Positions 18,576 through 27,680 of a stretch of 64,000 bases of DNA are shown here, piece after piece (within the stretch, counting starts at the first letter, position 1; each line of letters opens with the position of its first letter). This DNA is from Paraherbaspirillum soli (lineage in GTDB: Bacteria; Pseudomonadota; Gammaproteobacteria; Burkholderiales; Burkholderiaceae_D): assembly GCF_042654985.1 (NCBI RefSeq), contig NZ_JBHSMT010000008.1, forward strand, positions 248,001 through 312,000. Direction: 5' to 3'. The translations under genes were made by a program, and so were the position numbers. Under the pieces are notes generated by a model that had not been told where the DNA came from, searched no databases, and saw only the letters and a program-made list of their open reading frames with translations.

Positions 18576-20435
18576 ATGCACGCCGACCTGATTCTCCACA
18601 ATGGACGCATCCACACCGTAGACCGCGGCCAGCCCACGGCTAGCGCCGTTGCCGTCAAGGACGGCAAATTCCTGGCGGTCGGTTCCACCGAAGACGTCAT
18701 GCAATACAAGACGGCTGCCACCCAGGTCATCGACCTGCGGCGGCGCACCGTCATCCCGGGCTTGAACGACTCGCATATCCATTTGATACGCGGCGGCCTG
18801 AACTACAACCTGGAGTTGCGCTGGGAGGGCGTGCCTTCGCTGGCAGATGCCCTGCGCATGTTGAAAGAACAGGCGGCACGCACGCCGCATCCGCAGTGGG
18901 TGCGCGTGGTCGGTGGCTGGACCGAGTTCCAGTTCGCCGAAAAGCGCATGCCCACCCTGGAAGAAATCAATGCCGCGGCACCCGATACGCCGGTCTTTAT
19001 CCTGCACCTGTATGACCGCGCGCTATTGAACCGGGCGGCCCTGCAAGCGGTTGGCTATACCAAGGACACGCCCAATCCGCCAGGCGGAGAAATTCAGCGC
19101 GATGCCGCCGGCAACCCTACCGGACTGCTGATCGCGCGCCCGAATGCGATGATCTTGTATGCGACTCTGGCCAAGGGGCCCAAGTTGCCGCTGGATTTGC
19201 AAATCAACTCCACCCGCCAGTTCATGCGCGAACTGAACCGGCTGGGCTTGACCAGCGCCATCGACGCCGGCGGCGGCTTCCAGAACTATCCGGAAGACTA
19301 TGCCATCATCGATCAGCTTGCCAAGGAAGAGCAACTGACCGTGCGCATCGCGTATAACCTGTTCACGCAAAGAAAAGGCCAGGAACTGGAAGATTTCCAG
19401 CAATGGACACAGATGGTCCAACCGGGCGACGGCAGCGACTTTTACCGCCACAACGGCGCCGGCGAAATGCTGGTGTTTTCCGCGGCCGACTTTGAAGACT
19501 TTCTGGAACCTCGGCCCGACTTGGCTGCCGGCATGGAAGACGAATTGGAAAAAGTCGTGCGCCATCTGGTCAGCCAGCGCTGGCCCTTCCGCCTGCACGC
19601 CACCTATGACGAATCGATCAGCCGCATGCTGGATGTCTTTGAAAAGGTCAACCGCGAGATCCCGTTCGACGGCTTGCATTGGTTGTTCGATCATGCCGAA
19701 ACCATCTCGGACCGGAATATAGAGCGGGTGCGCGCCTTGGGCGGCGGCATTGCGATTCAACACAGGATGGCGTTCCAGGGCGAGTACTTTGTCGAGCGCT
19801 ATGGCGCCGACGCGGCGCGCACCACGCCGCCCGTTGCCAAGATGCTGGAAATGGGCGTGCCGGTGGGCGCCGGCACCGATGCCACCCGGGTGGCCAGCTA
19901 TAACCCGTGGACCGCCTTGTATTGGCTGGTGTCGGGCCGCACCGTGGGAGGCCTGCGGCTGTATGACGCTGCAGCGCGTTTGTCGCGCGACACCGCACTG
20001 GAATTGTGGACCACGGGCAGCAGCTGGTTTTCCAATGAGCAGGGCAAGAAGGGGCAGATCAAGGCTGGTCAATTGGCCGACCTGGCCGTGCTCTCGGCCG
20101 ACTTCTTCAGCGTCGACGAAGAAGACATCAAGGGCATCGAATCCGTGATGACCATCGTCGGCGGCAAGATCGTGTACGGCGCGCAGGAATTCGATTCGCT
20201 GGCCCCGGGCTCCCTGCCCGTTCTGCCGGACTGGTCGCCGGTAGCGAAGGTCCCCGGCCACTACCGGCCCGCTTCCAAAACTGCGGCACAACGCCAGGCC
20301 TTGCTGCCGCACCAGTGCCGCGGCGCCTGCGGCGTGCATGCGCATGCGCACGACGTGGCGCGCAAGTCCAGCGTGCCGGTGTCGGAGTTTGCCGGTTTCT
20401 GGGGCGCGCTGGGCTGCAGTTGCTTTGCATTTTGA
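18576..20435 (+). CDS. YtcJ-like amidohydrolase with Cys/His-rich C-terminal tail
   Basis: The 619-residue protein is a metal-dependent amidohydrolase of the YtcJ/ExoA-like group. It starts with LILHNGRIHTVDRG, shows the metal motif NDSHIHLIRGG (residues about 64-74), and has later metal or substrate residues in WLFDHAETI and GAGTDATR. The last 40 residues are unusual for a hydrolase tail: they hold four Cys and several His (HQCRGACGVHAHAHD ... LGCSCFAF). GAGAGG lies just before the ATG; the TTG 12 bases earlier is an alternative start. It would open an amide or cyclic amide bond of an unknown compound. Confidence 0.88.
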   Translation: MHADLILHNGRIHTVDRGQPTASAVAVKDGKFLAVGSTEDVMQYKTAATQVIDLRRRTVIPGLNDSHIHLIRGGLNYNLELRWEGVPSLADALRMLKEQAARTPHPQWVRVVGGWTEFQFAEKRMPTLEEINAAAPDTPVFILHLYDRALLNRAALQAVGYTKDTPNPPGGEIQRDAAGNPTGLLIARPNAMILYATLAKGPKLPLDLQINSTRQFMRELNRLGLTSAIDAGGGFQNYPEDYAIIDQLAKEEQLTVRIAYNLFTQRKGQELEDFQQWTQMVQPGDGSDFYRHNGAGEMLVFSAADFEDFLEPRPDLAAGMEDELEKVVRHLVSQRWPFRLHATYDESISRMLDVFEKVNREIPFDGLHWLFDHAETISDRNIERVRALGGGIAIQHRMAFQGEYFVERYGADAARTTPPVAKMLEMGVPVGAGTDATRVASYNPWTALYWLVSGRTVGGLRLYDAAARLSRDTALELWTTGSSWFSNEQGKKGQIKAGQLADLAVLSADFFSVDEEDIKGIESVMTIVGGKIVYGAQEFDSLAPGSLPVLPDWSPVAKVPGHYRPASKTAAQRQALLPHQCRGACGVHAHAHDVARKSSVPVSEFAGFWGALGCSCFAF

Positions 20436-20455
20436 GCCGGCCAGGAGAAACCATC

Positions 20456-20674
20456 GTGCCTTACACCAAAATCGTCGTCGGCTTGCTGCTGTCCTTTGTC
20501 GTTGGCATTGCCTGTCGCCTGACCCACATTCCTGTACCTTCGCCGCCGGTTCTGAGCGGCGCCTTGCTGGTGCTGATGATGAGTACCGGTTACTGGCTGG
20601 TGGATCGTTATTGCCAGCTGCGTGCGGCCGACAACAAGGACCTGTGCGCCGGACATGCGATCGAGAAGAAATGA
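20456..20674 (+). CDS. XapX domain small membrane protein
   Basis: This 72-residue protein starts at GTG 20456 with AGGAGA seven bases upstream. It has two short hydrophobic helices around the XapX signature PVPSPPVLSGALLVL. XapX proteins (DUF1427) are small membrane proteins of unknown function that cluster with amidohydrolases and DoxX. It lies 20 bases after the amidohydrolase stop, so it is in the same transcript. Confidence 0.82.
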   Translation: MPYTKIVVGLLLSFVVGIACRLTHIPVPSPPVLSGALLVLMMSTGYWLVDRYCQLRAADNKDLCAGHAIEKK

Positions 20675-20686
20675 AGGGGATATGAC

Positions 20687-20839
20687 ATGGAACTGGCAAT
20701 TGGAGCTTTATTGGGCCTGGCCATCGGCGCATTCTGCCGCTGGCAAGACATCCCATCCCCGGCGCCGCCCACGCCCATAGGAGCGCTGCTGGTTGTAGCC
20801 ATGAGCGCTGGTTATGTGCTGGCCGGAACTTTTGTTTAA
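20687..20839 (+). CDS. Second XapX small membrane protein (50 residues)
   Basis: A 50-codon frame from ATG 20687 to TAA 20839 encodes a protein with the same plan as its neighbour: a first helix (LAIGALLGLAIGAFCRW), then IPSPAPPTPIGALLVV and a second helix. GAAGGGG lies eight bases upstream. It lies 12 bases after the first XapX gene. The pair probably arose by duplication and may form a hetero-oligomer in the inner membrane (inference). Confidence 0.8.
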   Translation: MELAIGALLGLAIGAFCRWQDIPSPAPPTPIGALLVVAMSAGYVLAGTFV

Positions 20840-20873
20840 ACAAGACCAATCAACGACGATAGGACTATGCGCG

Positions 20874-21299
20874 ATGACGATGATGAACTTTGACAGTGGT
20901 AGTTGGATGAAGCAGGGCACCCCCGATGCCGGCCTGCTCCTGCTCAGGTTGGCCGGCGCCTTCCTGCTGCTATATGTGCACGGCCTGCCCAAGCTGCTGC
21001 ACTACAGCAGCGAACTGGGGCACATCGAAGATCCTTTTCATATGGGAGTCGGTCTCACGTTGTCGCTGGCGATTTTTGCCGAAGTGCTGTGCCCGCTGCT
21101 GATCGCCGCGGGCTTTCTTACCCGGCTGGCCTGCCTGCCCATCCTGTTCCTGCTGTTGGTGTCCATGGTATTTGTGCACCCGGAATGGAGTATTGCAGAA
21201 GGTCAGTTCGGATGGCTGCTGATGACCATCTTCGCCGGCATAGCGCTGGCGGGACCCGGACGTTTTTCGCTGGAAACCGCGCTGCGAGATCGCGGATGA
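20874..21299 (+). CDS. DoxX family membrane protein
   Basis: The 141-residue protein has four predicted membrane helices, as usual for DoxX (ALLLLRLAGAFLLLYVHGLP is not continuous in full; the visible pieces are LLLRLAGAFLLLYVHG, LTLSLAIFAEVLCPLLIAAG, and LPILFLLLVSMVFVHPEW). The start at ATG 20874 has AGGA nine bases upstream. DoxX proteins associate with redox and sulfur metabolism, but a specific activity cannot be assigned. Its stop overlaps an ATG of the next gene. Confidence 0.88.
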   Translation: MTMMNFDSGSWMKQGTPDAGLLLLRLAGAFLLLYVHGLPKLLHYSSELGHIEDPFHMGVGLTLSLAIFAEVLCPLLIAAGFLTRLACLPILFLLLVSMVFVHPEWSIAEGQFGWLLMTIFAGIALAGPGRFSLETALRDRG

Positions 21300-21325
21300 G
21301 GCCGGAATCGGAGATGGGATCGCGT

Positions 21326-21985
21326 ATGAATCAAAACAAGTATCTCGGAATCGGGCTGGGCTACGTGGCAGGCTACGTGGATACCGTTGGGTTTATGTCG
21401 CTGTCCGGCCTGTTTACCGCCCACGTCACCGGCAATTTTGTGCTGATAGGCAGCGAACTGGCGCGGCCCAGCCACGGCGTGCTGATCAAATTCCTGGCTT
21501 TCCCGGCCTTTGTGGCGGCAGTAGCGCTGACGCGCTTGGGCGTTCACGCGCTGCAGAGCAGGAACCGGGAGCCGTTGCGTCCCGTGTTCGGCATGCAGAT
21601 ATGCTTCCTGTTGGCCTTTATGCTGCTGGGCTGGCAGGCAGAACCAATAAGCACGACCAACACCCTGGCCGCCCTATGCGCCGGCATGGCGGGGGCGGCG
21701 GCGATGGGCGTACAAAATGCGGCCAATCGCCTGATTCTGGCCGATACCACGCCCACTACCGTCATGACCGGCAACGTCACGCAACTCGTGATCGATTTAG
21801 TGGATTGGAGCAGAGGCGGTAGCGACGGCGCGCCAGGACAACGCATCCACAAATTTTTATGGCCTGTGCTGGCGTTTGGCATAGGTGCGACCAACGGCGC
21901 TTTTGCCTGTGTGTATTGGCAATTCTGGAGCCTGCTGGTCCCTATTTTGATATTGGCTGGCTTTGCTCTACCAGGAAAACGTTGA
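21326..21985 (+). CDS. DUF1275 (YoaK) family membrane protein
   Basis: The 219-residue protein is hydrophobic with about six membrane helices and the YoaK features GYVAGYVDTVGFMSLSGLF, AHVTGNFVLIG and TTVMTGNVTQLVIDL. Either ATG 21326 or ATG 21296 could start it; the latter overlaps the DoxX stop as ATGA and adds ten residues. It ends the pirin-led cluster. The function of the family is unknown. Confidence 0.88.
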   Translation: MNQNKYLGIGLGYVAGYVDTVGFMSLSGLFTAHVTGNFVLIGSELARPSHGVLIKFLAFPAFVAAVALTRLGVHALQSRNREPLRPVFGMQICFLLAFMLLGWQAEPISTTNTLAALCAGMAGAAAMGVQNAANRLILADTTPTTVMTGNVTQLVIDLVDWSRGGSDGAPGQRIHKFLWPVLAFGIGATNGAFACVYWQFWSLLVPILILAGFALPGKR

Positions 21986-22088
21986 TCGAGAAATCCCAGA
22001 TGCAAGCCAGAGACGATTTGAGTTTTCATCGTCAGGCGCAGCTGGGACTCTTTTCCTGCCTATATAGTCCCCCTCACCAAACTTCGCC

Positions 22089-23906
22089 CTATTCCACCGT
22101 CACCGACTTCGCCAAATTGCGCGGCTTGTCGACATCGGTGCCGCGCGCCAGTGCCGTGTGATACGCCAGCAATTGCAATGGCACCACGTGCAGGATAGGC
22201 GACAGCAGGCCGTAGTTTTCCGGTAGCCGGATCACGTGCACGCCTTCGCTGGACTTGATGTGCGAGTCGGCGTCGGCGAATACGTATAGCTGACCGCCGC
22301 GGGCGCGGACTTCCTGCATGTTGGATTTCAGCTTTTCGATCAGCGCGTCGTTGGGCGCTACCGTGACCACCGGCATTTCTTCAGTGACCAGCGCCAGCGG
22401 GCCGTGCTTGAGCTCGCCGGCGGCATAGGCTTCGGCGTGGATGTAGGTGATTTCTTTCAGCTTCAGCGCGCCTTCCAGGGCGATCGGGTAGTGGATGCCG
22501 CGGCCCAGGAATAGCGCGTTTTCCTTGCGGGCGAAGGCTTCGGCCCAGGCCACGATGTGCGGCTCCAGCGCCAGTACGCTTTGCAACGCAACGGGCAGGT
22601 GGCGCATGGCTTTCAGGTGGGCGGCTTCTTGCTCTTCGCTGAGCAGGCCTTTGGTTTGCGCCAGCGCCAAGGTCAGCAGGAACAAGGCGGCGAGTTGGGT
22701 AGTGAAAGCTTTGGTCGAAGCGACCCCGACTTCGACCCCGGCGCGGGTGATGTAGGCCAGCGCGCACTCGCGCACCATGGCGCTGGTGGCGACGTTGCAG
22801 ATGGTCAGCGTGTGTTGCATGCCCAGCTCGCGAGCATGCTTGAGCGCCGCCAGGGTGTCGGCGGTTTCGCCGCTTTGCGAGATGGTGACCACCAGCGTGT
22901 TCGGATTGGAGACGCTATCGCGGTAGCGGTATTCGCTGGCGATCTCGACGTTGACCGGGATTTTGGCAACCGATTCGATCCAGTATTTGGCGGTCAGGCC
23001 GGCGTAGTAGCTGGTGCCGCAAGCCAGGATCAATACCGAGTCGATTTGCTTGAAGACATTGAAGGCGTTGTCGCCGAACAGTTCCGGCATGATGCCGGTG
23101 ACGCCGTTGAGGGTGTCGCCAATCGCACGCGGCTGTTCGAAAATTTCCTTTTGCATGAAGTGCTGGTAGGGGCCGAGTTCGATCGCGCCGGTGTAGGCAT
23201 GCACGGTCTTGACCGGACGCTCGACCGACTTGCCGGCGGCGTCGACGATCCAGCAGCGCTGCAGTTGCAGGTCGACCACGTCGCCCTCTTCCAGGTAGAT
23301 GATCTGGTCGGTGGTGCCGGCCAGCGCCATCGCGTCCGAGGCGACGAAGTTCTGACCCTGGCCAAGGCCGACGATCAATGGCGAACCCTGGCGCGCGGCG
23401 ACCACGCGATGCGGCTCATTGACGCAAAACACGGCGATCGCATAGGCGCCGGTCAAGCGGCGCACCGCTTGCTGGACCGTCTCGAACAAGTCGCCGGTAT
23501 ACATATGGTCGACCAGGTGGGCGATCACTTCGGTATCGGTCTGGCTCTCGAAAACGTAACCGGCCGCTTGCAGCTCGCTCCGCAATTCGTCGTGGTTTTC
23601 GATGATGCCGTTGTGGACCAGCGCGATGCGCTCGCGCGAAAAGTGAGGGTGGGCATTGTGGGTGACCGGCGCGCCATGGGTGGCCCAGCGGGTGTGGGCA
23701 ATGCCGGTGAAGCCGGCCAGGCCGGCTTGTTCGACTTGCGCTTCCAGGGTTGCCACGCGCGAGGTGCTGCGCGAACGCTGCAATTTGCCGTCGACATGCA
23801 AGGCCACGCCGCAGGAGTCATAACCCCGATATTCGAGCCGCTTGAGCCCTTCCAACAGGATAGGGGTGACGTTGATTTGCGCTACTGCGCCGACGATTCC
23901 GCACAT
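22089..23906 (-). CDS. glmS: Glutamine--fructose-6-phosphate aminotransferase (isomerizing)
   Basis: The 605-residue enzyme makes glucosamine 6-phosphate from fructose 6-phosphate and glutamine, the first step to UDP-GlcNAc. It begins MCGIVGAVAQ with the N-terminal Cys nucleophile, shows the glutaminase motifs HTRWATHG and NGIIENHDELR, and two SIS domains (CGTSYYAGL, SQSGETADTLAAL). It ends AKSVTVE with the conserved C-terminal tail. It is divergent from an Lrp-type regulator and lies near glmU. No glmS ribozyme-like structure is seen upstream, as expected for this group. Confidence 0.97.
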   Translation of the reverse strand: MCGIVGAVAQINVTPILLEGLKRLEYRGYDSCGVALHVDGKLQRSRSTSRVATLEAQVEQAGLAGFTGIAHTRWATHGAPVTHNAHPHFSRERIALVHNGIIENHDELRSELQAAGYVFESQTDTEVIAHLVDHMYTGDLFETVQQAVRRLTGAYAIAVFCVNEPHRVVAARQGSPLIVGLGQGQNFVASDAMALAGTTDQIIYLEEGDVVDLQLQRCWIVDAAGKSVERPVKTVHAYTGAIELGPYQHFMQKEIFEQPRAIGDTLNGVTGIMPELFGDNAFNVFKQIDSVLILACGTSYYAGLTAKYWIESVAKIPVNVEIASEYRYRDSVSNPNTLVVTISQSGETADTLAALKHARELGMQHTLTICNVATSAMVRECALAYITRAGVEVGVASTKAFTTQLAALFLLTLALAQTKGLLSEEQEAAHLKAMRHLPVALQSVLALEPHIVAWAEAFARKENALFLGRGIHYPIALEGALKLKEITYIHAEAYAAGELKHGPLALVTEEMPVVTVAPNDALIEKLKSNMQEVRARGGQLYVFADADSHIKSSEGVHVIRLPENYGLLSPILHVVPLQLLAYHTALARGTDVDKPRNLAKSVTVE

Positions 23907-24070
23907 GGGGGCCTCTACTTTGTAAGTTGTGATGGCCGTATCTTAGGGGAGTACGCAAGAAATAAGACTTCTAAAACATCAATATTTTGAACGATTATTT
24001 CATGCAATTCTTCATGTGAAATATAATTTCATTTATATTAATTTAAAGACGATAAATTACAAGGCATACC

Positions 24071-24535
24071 ATGGAGATTGATCTGGACGAGCTGGATCGC
24101 CGTATTTTGAACGCGTTGCAAGCGGATGCGTCGCAAACCAATCATCAGCTGGCGCAACAGGTGCATGCGTCGGCGCCGACCTGCCTGCGGAGAGTCAAGC
24201 GCTTGACGGATGCGGGCGTGATTACGCGTCAGGTGGCGCTGGTGGCGCCGGAGCTGGTCGGGCCCCGGCTGATGGCGATTGTTGAAGTGACGCTCGACCA
24301 TCAGGGGGCGGAACGGCAGGTGGAGTTCGAGACGCTGGTGGCCGGCGAGCCGGCGGTGCTGCAATGTTATCGAGTATCGCCGGGACCGGATTTTGTGCTG
24401 GTGGTGCAGGTGGCGGACATGGCGGCTTATCATGCGCTGGCCCACCAACTGTTTGCCGCGCAAAAGAATGTGCGGAACGTGCGCAGTTATTTTTCGATTC
24501 ACCGCAGCAAGTTTGAAACCAGGATTGCGGTGTGA
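24071..24535 (+). CDS. Lrp/AsnC family transcriptional regulator
   Basis: The 154-residue protein has an N-terminal helix-turn-helix (DLDELDRRILNALQADAS, then QLAQQVHASAPTCLRRVKRL) and a C-terminal RAM domain (PGPDFVLVVQVADMAAYHAL). It lies between the divergent glmS and the convergent glmU. The 164 bases before it are AT-rich with TTCATG/CATGTGAA-like symmetry, consistent with an autoregulated promoter. Its ligand is probably an amino acid; there is no direct evidence that it controls glmS or glmU. Confidence 0.93.
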   Translation: MEIDLDELDRRILNALQADASQTNHQLAQQVHASAPTCLRRVKRLTDAGVITRQVALVAPELVGPRLMAIVEVTLDHQGAERQVEFETLVAGEPAVLQCYRVSPGPDFVLVVQVADMAAYHALAHQLFAAQKNVRNVRSYFSIHRSKFETRIAV

Positions 24536-24581
24536 CGCATGAACCGTCAGCAAGCGCATCCGCGCTTGCTACGGCCCGACT

Positions 24582-25946
24582 TTAGGGTGCCTTTTTTATT
24601 TTGACGGGCCGCTGCCAACCGTCGATGGTGACTTGCCGGGCACGCGATACGGTCAGCTTGCCGTCCGGCGCATCCTTGGTCAGCGTGGTGCCGGCGCCGA
24701 GGGTCGCGCCTTTGCCGACCCGGACCGGCGCCACCAGCTGGCTGTCGCTGCCGATGAAAGCGTCGTCTTCGATGATGGTGCGGAATTTGTTGACGCCGTC
24801 GTAGTTGCAGGTGATGGTGCCGGCGCCGATATTGACTCTTGAACCGATCGTGGCGTCGCCGACGTAGGCCAGATGATTGGCTTTGCTGCCGGCTGCGATC
24901 TGGCTGTTTTTAACTTCGACGAAATTGCCGATATGGACCTCCTCGCCCAGTTCGGTGCCCGGCCGCAGGCGCGCATAGGGGCCGATCTGCGACGCTGCAC
25001 CGACAGTCGCATCTTCGATATGGCAAAACGGCTTGATGTTGGCGGCGCGCCCGATACGGGCATTTTTGATGACGCAATTGGCGCCGATAACGACGCCCTC
25101 TTCGAGCGTCACATTGCCCTCAAACACGCAACCGACATCGATGCTGACGTCGCGTCCGCAAGTCAGCGTACCGCGCACATCGAGCCGCGCCGGGTCGAGC
25201 AGCGTGACGCCTTGCTCCAGCAGGCGATCGGCAATGCTGCGTTGGTGGATGCGCTCCAGTTCCGCAAGCTGCACCTTGCTGTTGACACCCAGCGTTTCCC
25301 ATACCGCAGCGGGCTGCGCCGATACCACCGGCATGCCGTCGGCGACCGCGCTGGCCACGATATCGGTCAAATAATATTCGCCCTGAGCATTGTTGTTGGA
25401 TAAGCTCGCCAGCCATTTTTTGAGTTGCACGGTCGGCGCTACCAGGATGCCGGTGTTGCATTCGCGTATCGCGCGTTCCTCGGCGGTGGCGTCCTTTTGC
25501 TCGACGATGCGGACGATATTGCCGTTCTCGCGCACGATGCGGCCGTAACCGGTCGGGTCGTCCAGCGCTACCGTCAAGATCGCCAGCTTGTCGCTCCCGG
25601 CAGCATCCAGCAACCGTTGCAATGTGGTGCCGGCGGTCAATGGCACATCGCCGTACAACACCAGCGTCGGCACCGCATCATCCAGTTGCGCGGCGGCCTG
25701 CGCGACCGCATGGCCGGTGCCCAGTTGCGGCTCTTGCTTGGCAAACGTCAGGTCCGAAGCGGTAAATGCGCGCGGCACGGCATCGCCGCCGTGGCCGTAG
25801 ATGATGCACAAGCTGGTCGGGGACAGCGCGCGCGCCGTATCGACCACATGGGCCAGCAGCGGCTTGCCCGCCAGCGGATGCAATACTTTCGGCAGCGCGG
25901 ACTGCATGCGCTTTCCCATACCGGCGGCGAGAATGACAATGTTCAT
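24582..25946 (-). CDS. glmU: Bifunctional GlcNAc-1-P uridyltransferase / GlcN-1-P acetyltransferase
   Basis: The 454-residue enzyme makes UDP-GlcNAc. The N-terminal uridyltransferase has the nucleotide motif LAAGMGKRMQSALPKVLH; the C-terminal half is a left-handed beta-helix of hexapeptide repeats (EEVHIGNFVEVKNSQI, IGAGTITCNYDG). The frame is open further upstream, but the ATG at 25946 gives the standard MNIVILAAG start. It works after GlmS (22089-23906) in the same pathway. Confidence 0.96.
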   Translation of the reverse strand: MNIVILAAGMGKRMQSALPKVLHPLAGKPLLAHVVDTARALSPTSLCIIYGHGGDAVPRAFTASDLTFAKQEPQLGTGHAVAQAAAQLDDAVPTLVLYGDVPLTAGTTLQRLLDAAGSDKLAILTVALDDPTGYGRIVRENGNIVRIVEQKDATAEERAIRECNTGILVAPTVQLKKWLASLSNNNAQGEYYLTDIVASAVADGMPVVSAQPAAVWETLGVNSKVQLAELERIHQRSIADRLLEQGVTLLDPARLDVRGTLTCGRDVSIDVGCVFEGNVTLEEGVVIGANCVIKNARIGRAANIKPFCHIEDATVGAASQIGPYARLRPGTELGEEVHIGNFVEVKNSQIAAGSKANHLAYVGDATIGSRVNIGAGTITCNYDGVNKFRTIIEDDAFIGSDSQLVAPVRVGKGATLGAGTTLTKDAPDGKLTVSRARQVTIDGWQRPVKIKKAP

Positions 25947-26073
25947 AAGGTGCTCAAGAAAAGTGGTGCAAAATTTTATCACGCCGGTTTCGGCCTGGAA
26001 TCGGCCGCCATCACTGCGCGCCGCAACGGCACAGTAAAATCTCCGGTCCACCACTTCGCATGGAGAATTTATC

Positions 26074-26532
26074 TTGACCTCGGATGCAAGCACGCACATC
26101 AAGCCGCTCACTGCGCAAGACCATCCGCTCTGGCTGCCGCTATGGCGAAAGTACCAAATCTTTTACCAGGCCGAGATCCCGGACGCCACCAGCCAGGTGA
26201 CCTGGCAGCGCCTGCTCGATCCCGGCGAGCCGATGTTTGGCGCGCTGGCGATGGTTGACGGCCAGGCGGTAGGCATGACGCACTGGATCTTCCAGCGCTC
26301 ATGCTGGAGCGTGGCCGATACCTGTTATCTGCAAGATTTGTTCGTCGATCAGCAGCAGCGCGGCAGCGGCATCGGCCGCCGCTTGATCGAGCACGTCTGC
26401 GCGGAGGCAAAAGCCGCACAATGCACTCGCGTGCACTGGCTGACCCATGAAACCAATGCCACCGCGATGCAGCTGTATGACCGCATCGCGCAGCGTTCCG
26501 GCTTTGTCCAATACCGCAAACAGCTAGACTGA
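26074..26532 (+). CDS. GNAT family N-acetyltransferase
   Basis: The 152-residue protein has the acetyl-CoA motif QDLFVDQQQRGSGIGRRLIE and a C-terminal motif B/D (HWLTHETNATAMQLYDRIA). It starts at TTG 26074 with GGAG eight bases upstream; there is no better ATG. It is divergent from glmU, with 127 bases between the starts. The substrate is unknown. Confidence 0.85.
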   Translation: MTSDASTHIKPLTAQDHPLWLPLWRKYQIFYQAEIPDATSQVTWQRLLDPGEPMFGALAMVDGQAVGMTHWIFQRSCWSVADTCYLQDLFVDQQQRGSGIGRRLIEHVCAEAKAAQCTRVHWLTHETNATAMQLYDRIAQRSGFVQYRKQLD

Positions 26533-26602
26533 GCTCTGCGCGCAACCGGCCCGTACTGCGGCTGCGCATTTTTAATCCGATTCATCATTTATCGAAACAC
26601 TC

Positions 26603-27328
26603 ATGCCACAACCATCTTTTCCGTTGGAAAATGCCCGCCCACTGCCGGATTGGCAACCGGCACGCCTGCCGCAACGCACTGTTTTGCAGGGAGCCAACGT
26701 AAGGCTGCTGCCCATCGATCCGCAGCGCGACGCCGAAGCCTTATATCTGGCCGCATGCGGCCCCGGCGCCGATGCCCATCAATGGGATTATTTGTCGTCA
26801 GGCCCGTTCCAGGGGCGGGAAGACTTTACGGCGTGGCTAACAAGCTGCGCGGCTTCCAGCGATCCGCATTTCTTCACCATCGTCGATCAACAGACCGGCC
26901 TGGCAGCAGGCACGATCGCCTATCTGGCCATCACGCCGGAACACGGCTCTATCGAAATCGGCCACGTCTGGTTCAGCGCCAGTCTGCAGCGGACCCGGGC
27001 CGCCACTGAAACGATTTATCTGCTGGCGCGGCATGCGTTCGAAGACTTGGGCTATCGGCGCCTGGAGTGGAAGACCAACACCCTCAATCTGCGCTCGCAG
27101 CAAGCGGCGCGCCGTTTCGGGTTTACGGCAGAAGGCGTGTTTCGGCAACATCGCGTCTTTAGAGGACAGAATCGAGACACCGCCTGGTTTTCCATGCTGG
27201 ATGGCGAGTGGCCGGCAGAACGCGCCGTGTTTGAAAGCTGGCTGCGGCCGGATAACTTCGACGCCGCCGGACATCAGCTCAAATCGCTGACGGAGATTCG
27301 CGCCGACCGGTTGACAGCCGCCGCATAA
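26603..27328 (+). CDS. GNAT family N-acetyltransferase, RimJ/RimL-like
   Basis: The 241-residue protein has the RimJ/RimL-type acetyltransferase fold (ATETIYLLARHAFEDLGYRR, then EWKTNTLNLRSQQAARRFGF). The N-terminal 30 residues (FPLENARPLPDWQPA) are a Pro-rich lead typical of a subgroup in proteobacteria. It is 70 bases downstream of the other GNAT gene and on the same strand, but the two are not close paralogs. The substrate is unknown. Confidence 0.87.
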   Translation: MPQPSFPLENARPLPDWQPARLPQRTVLQGANVRLLPIDPQRDAEALYLAACGPGADAHQWDYLSSGPFQGREDFTAWLTSCAASSDPHFFTIVDQQTGLAAGTIAYLAITPEHGSIEIGHVWFSASLQRTRAATETIYLLARHAFEDLGYRRLEWKTNTLNLRSQQAARRFGFTAEGVFRQHRVFRGQNRDTAWFSMLDGEWPAERAVFESWLRPDNFDAAGHQLKSLTEIRADRLTAAA

Positions 27329-27421
27329 GGCAAGTCTTAAATACCGTGGCCAGGCACAGGTTTTCAATGCCCGCCTGGTTGGTATGAGTTATCATTTTTA
27401 TTTAGCCCGTAGAGGACGATC

Positions 27422-27658
27422 ATGAACAAACCCAATTTTTTCGACGACATTCAAGCCAAGATCAATCAAGCCATCGAACATTCGCCGGCCAAGGATATCG
27501 AGAAGAACGTCAAGGCAATGCTAAGTCAGGGTTTCTCCAAACTCGACCTGGTCACGCGCGAAGAGTTCGATGTGCAAACCCAGGTGCTGGCGGCGACCCG
27601 GGCCAAACTGGAAGCGCTGGAGGCAAGAGTCGCCGAGCTTGAGGCCAAGCGCCAGTGA
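27422..27658 (+). CDS. ubiK: Ubiquinone biosynthesis accessory factor UbiK
   Basis: The 78-residue protein has the UbiK/BMFP plan: an amphipathic N-terminal helix (FFDDIQAKINQAIEHSPAKD) and a C-terminal coiled coil (TRAKLEALEARVAELEAK). In E. coli UbiK supports ubiquinone synthesis together with UbiJ. It lies 22 bases upstream of the comM start, a common order in beta-proteobacteria. GAGGACG lies before the ATG. Confidence 0.92.
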   Translation: MNKPNFFDDIQAKINQAIEHSPAKDIEKNVKAMLSQGFSKLDLVTREEFDVQTQVLAATRAKLEALEARVAELEAKRQ

Positions 27659-27680
27659 CAGGCCAACCGCGCCGCTGCCA

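Noticed and set aside
19023..20849. 608-codon minus-strand frame opposite the amidohydrolase
   Set aside because: The plus strand carries an intact amidohydrolase and XapX genes with ribosome sites; the minus frame has no domain and a random-looking composition.
22557..23990. 477-codon plus-strand frame opposite glmS
   Set aside because: It mirrors glmS codon structure and has no family features.
23907..24070. glmS ribozyme or riboswitch upstream of glmS
   Set aside because: The region is only 164 bases, AT-rich, and shared with a divergent regulator; no ribozyme core is visible, and the glmS ribozyme is known from Gram-positive bacteria.
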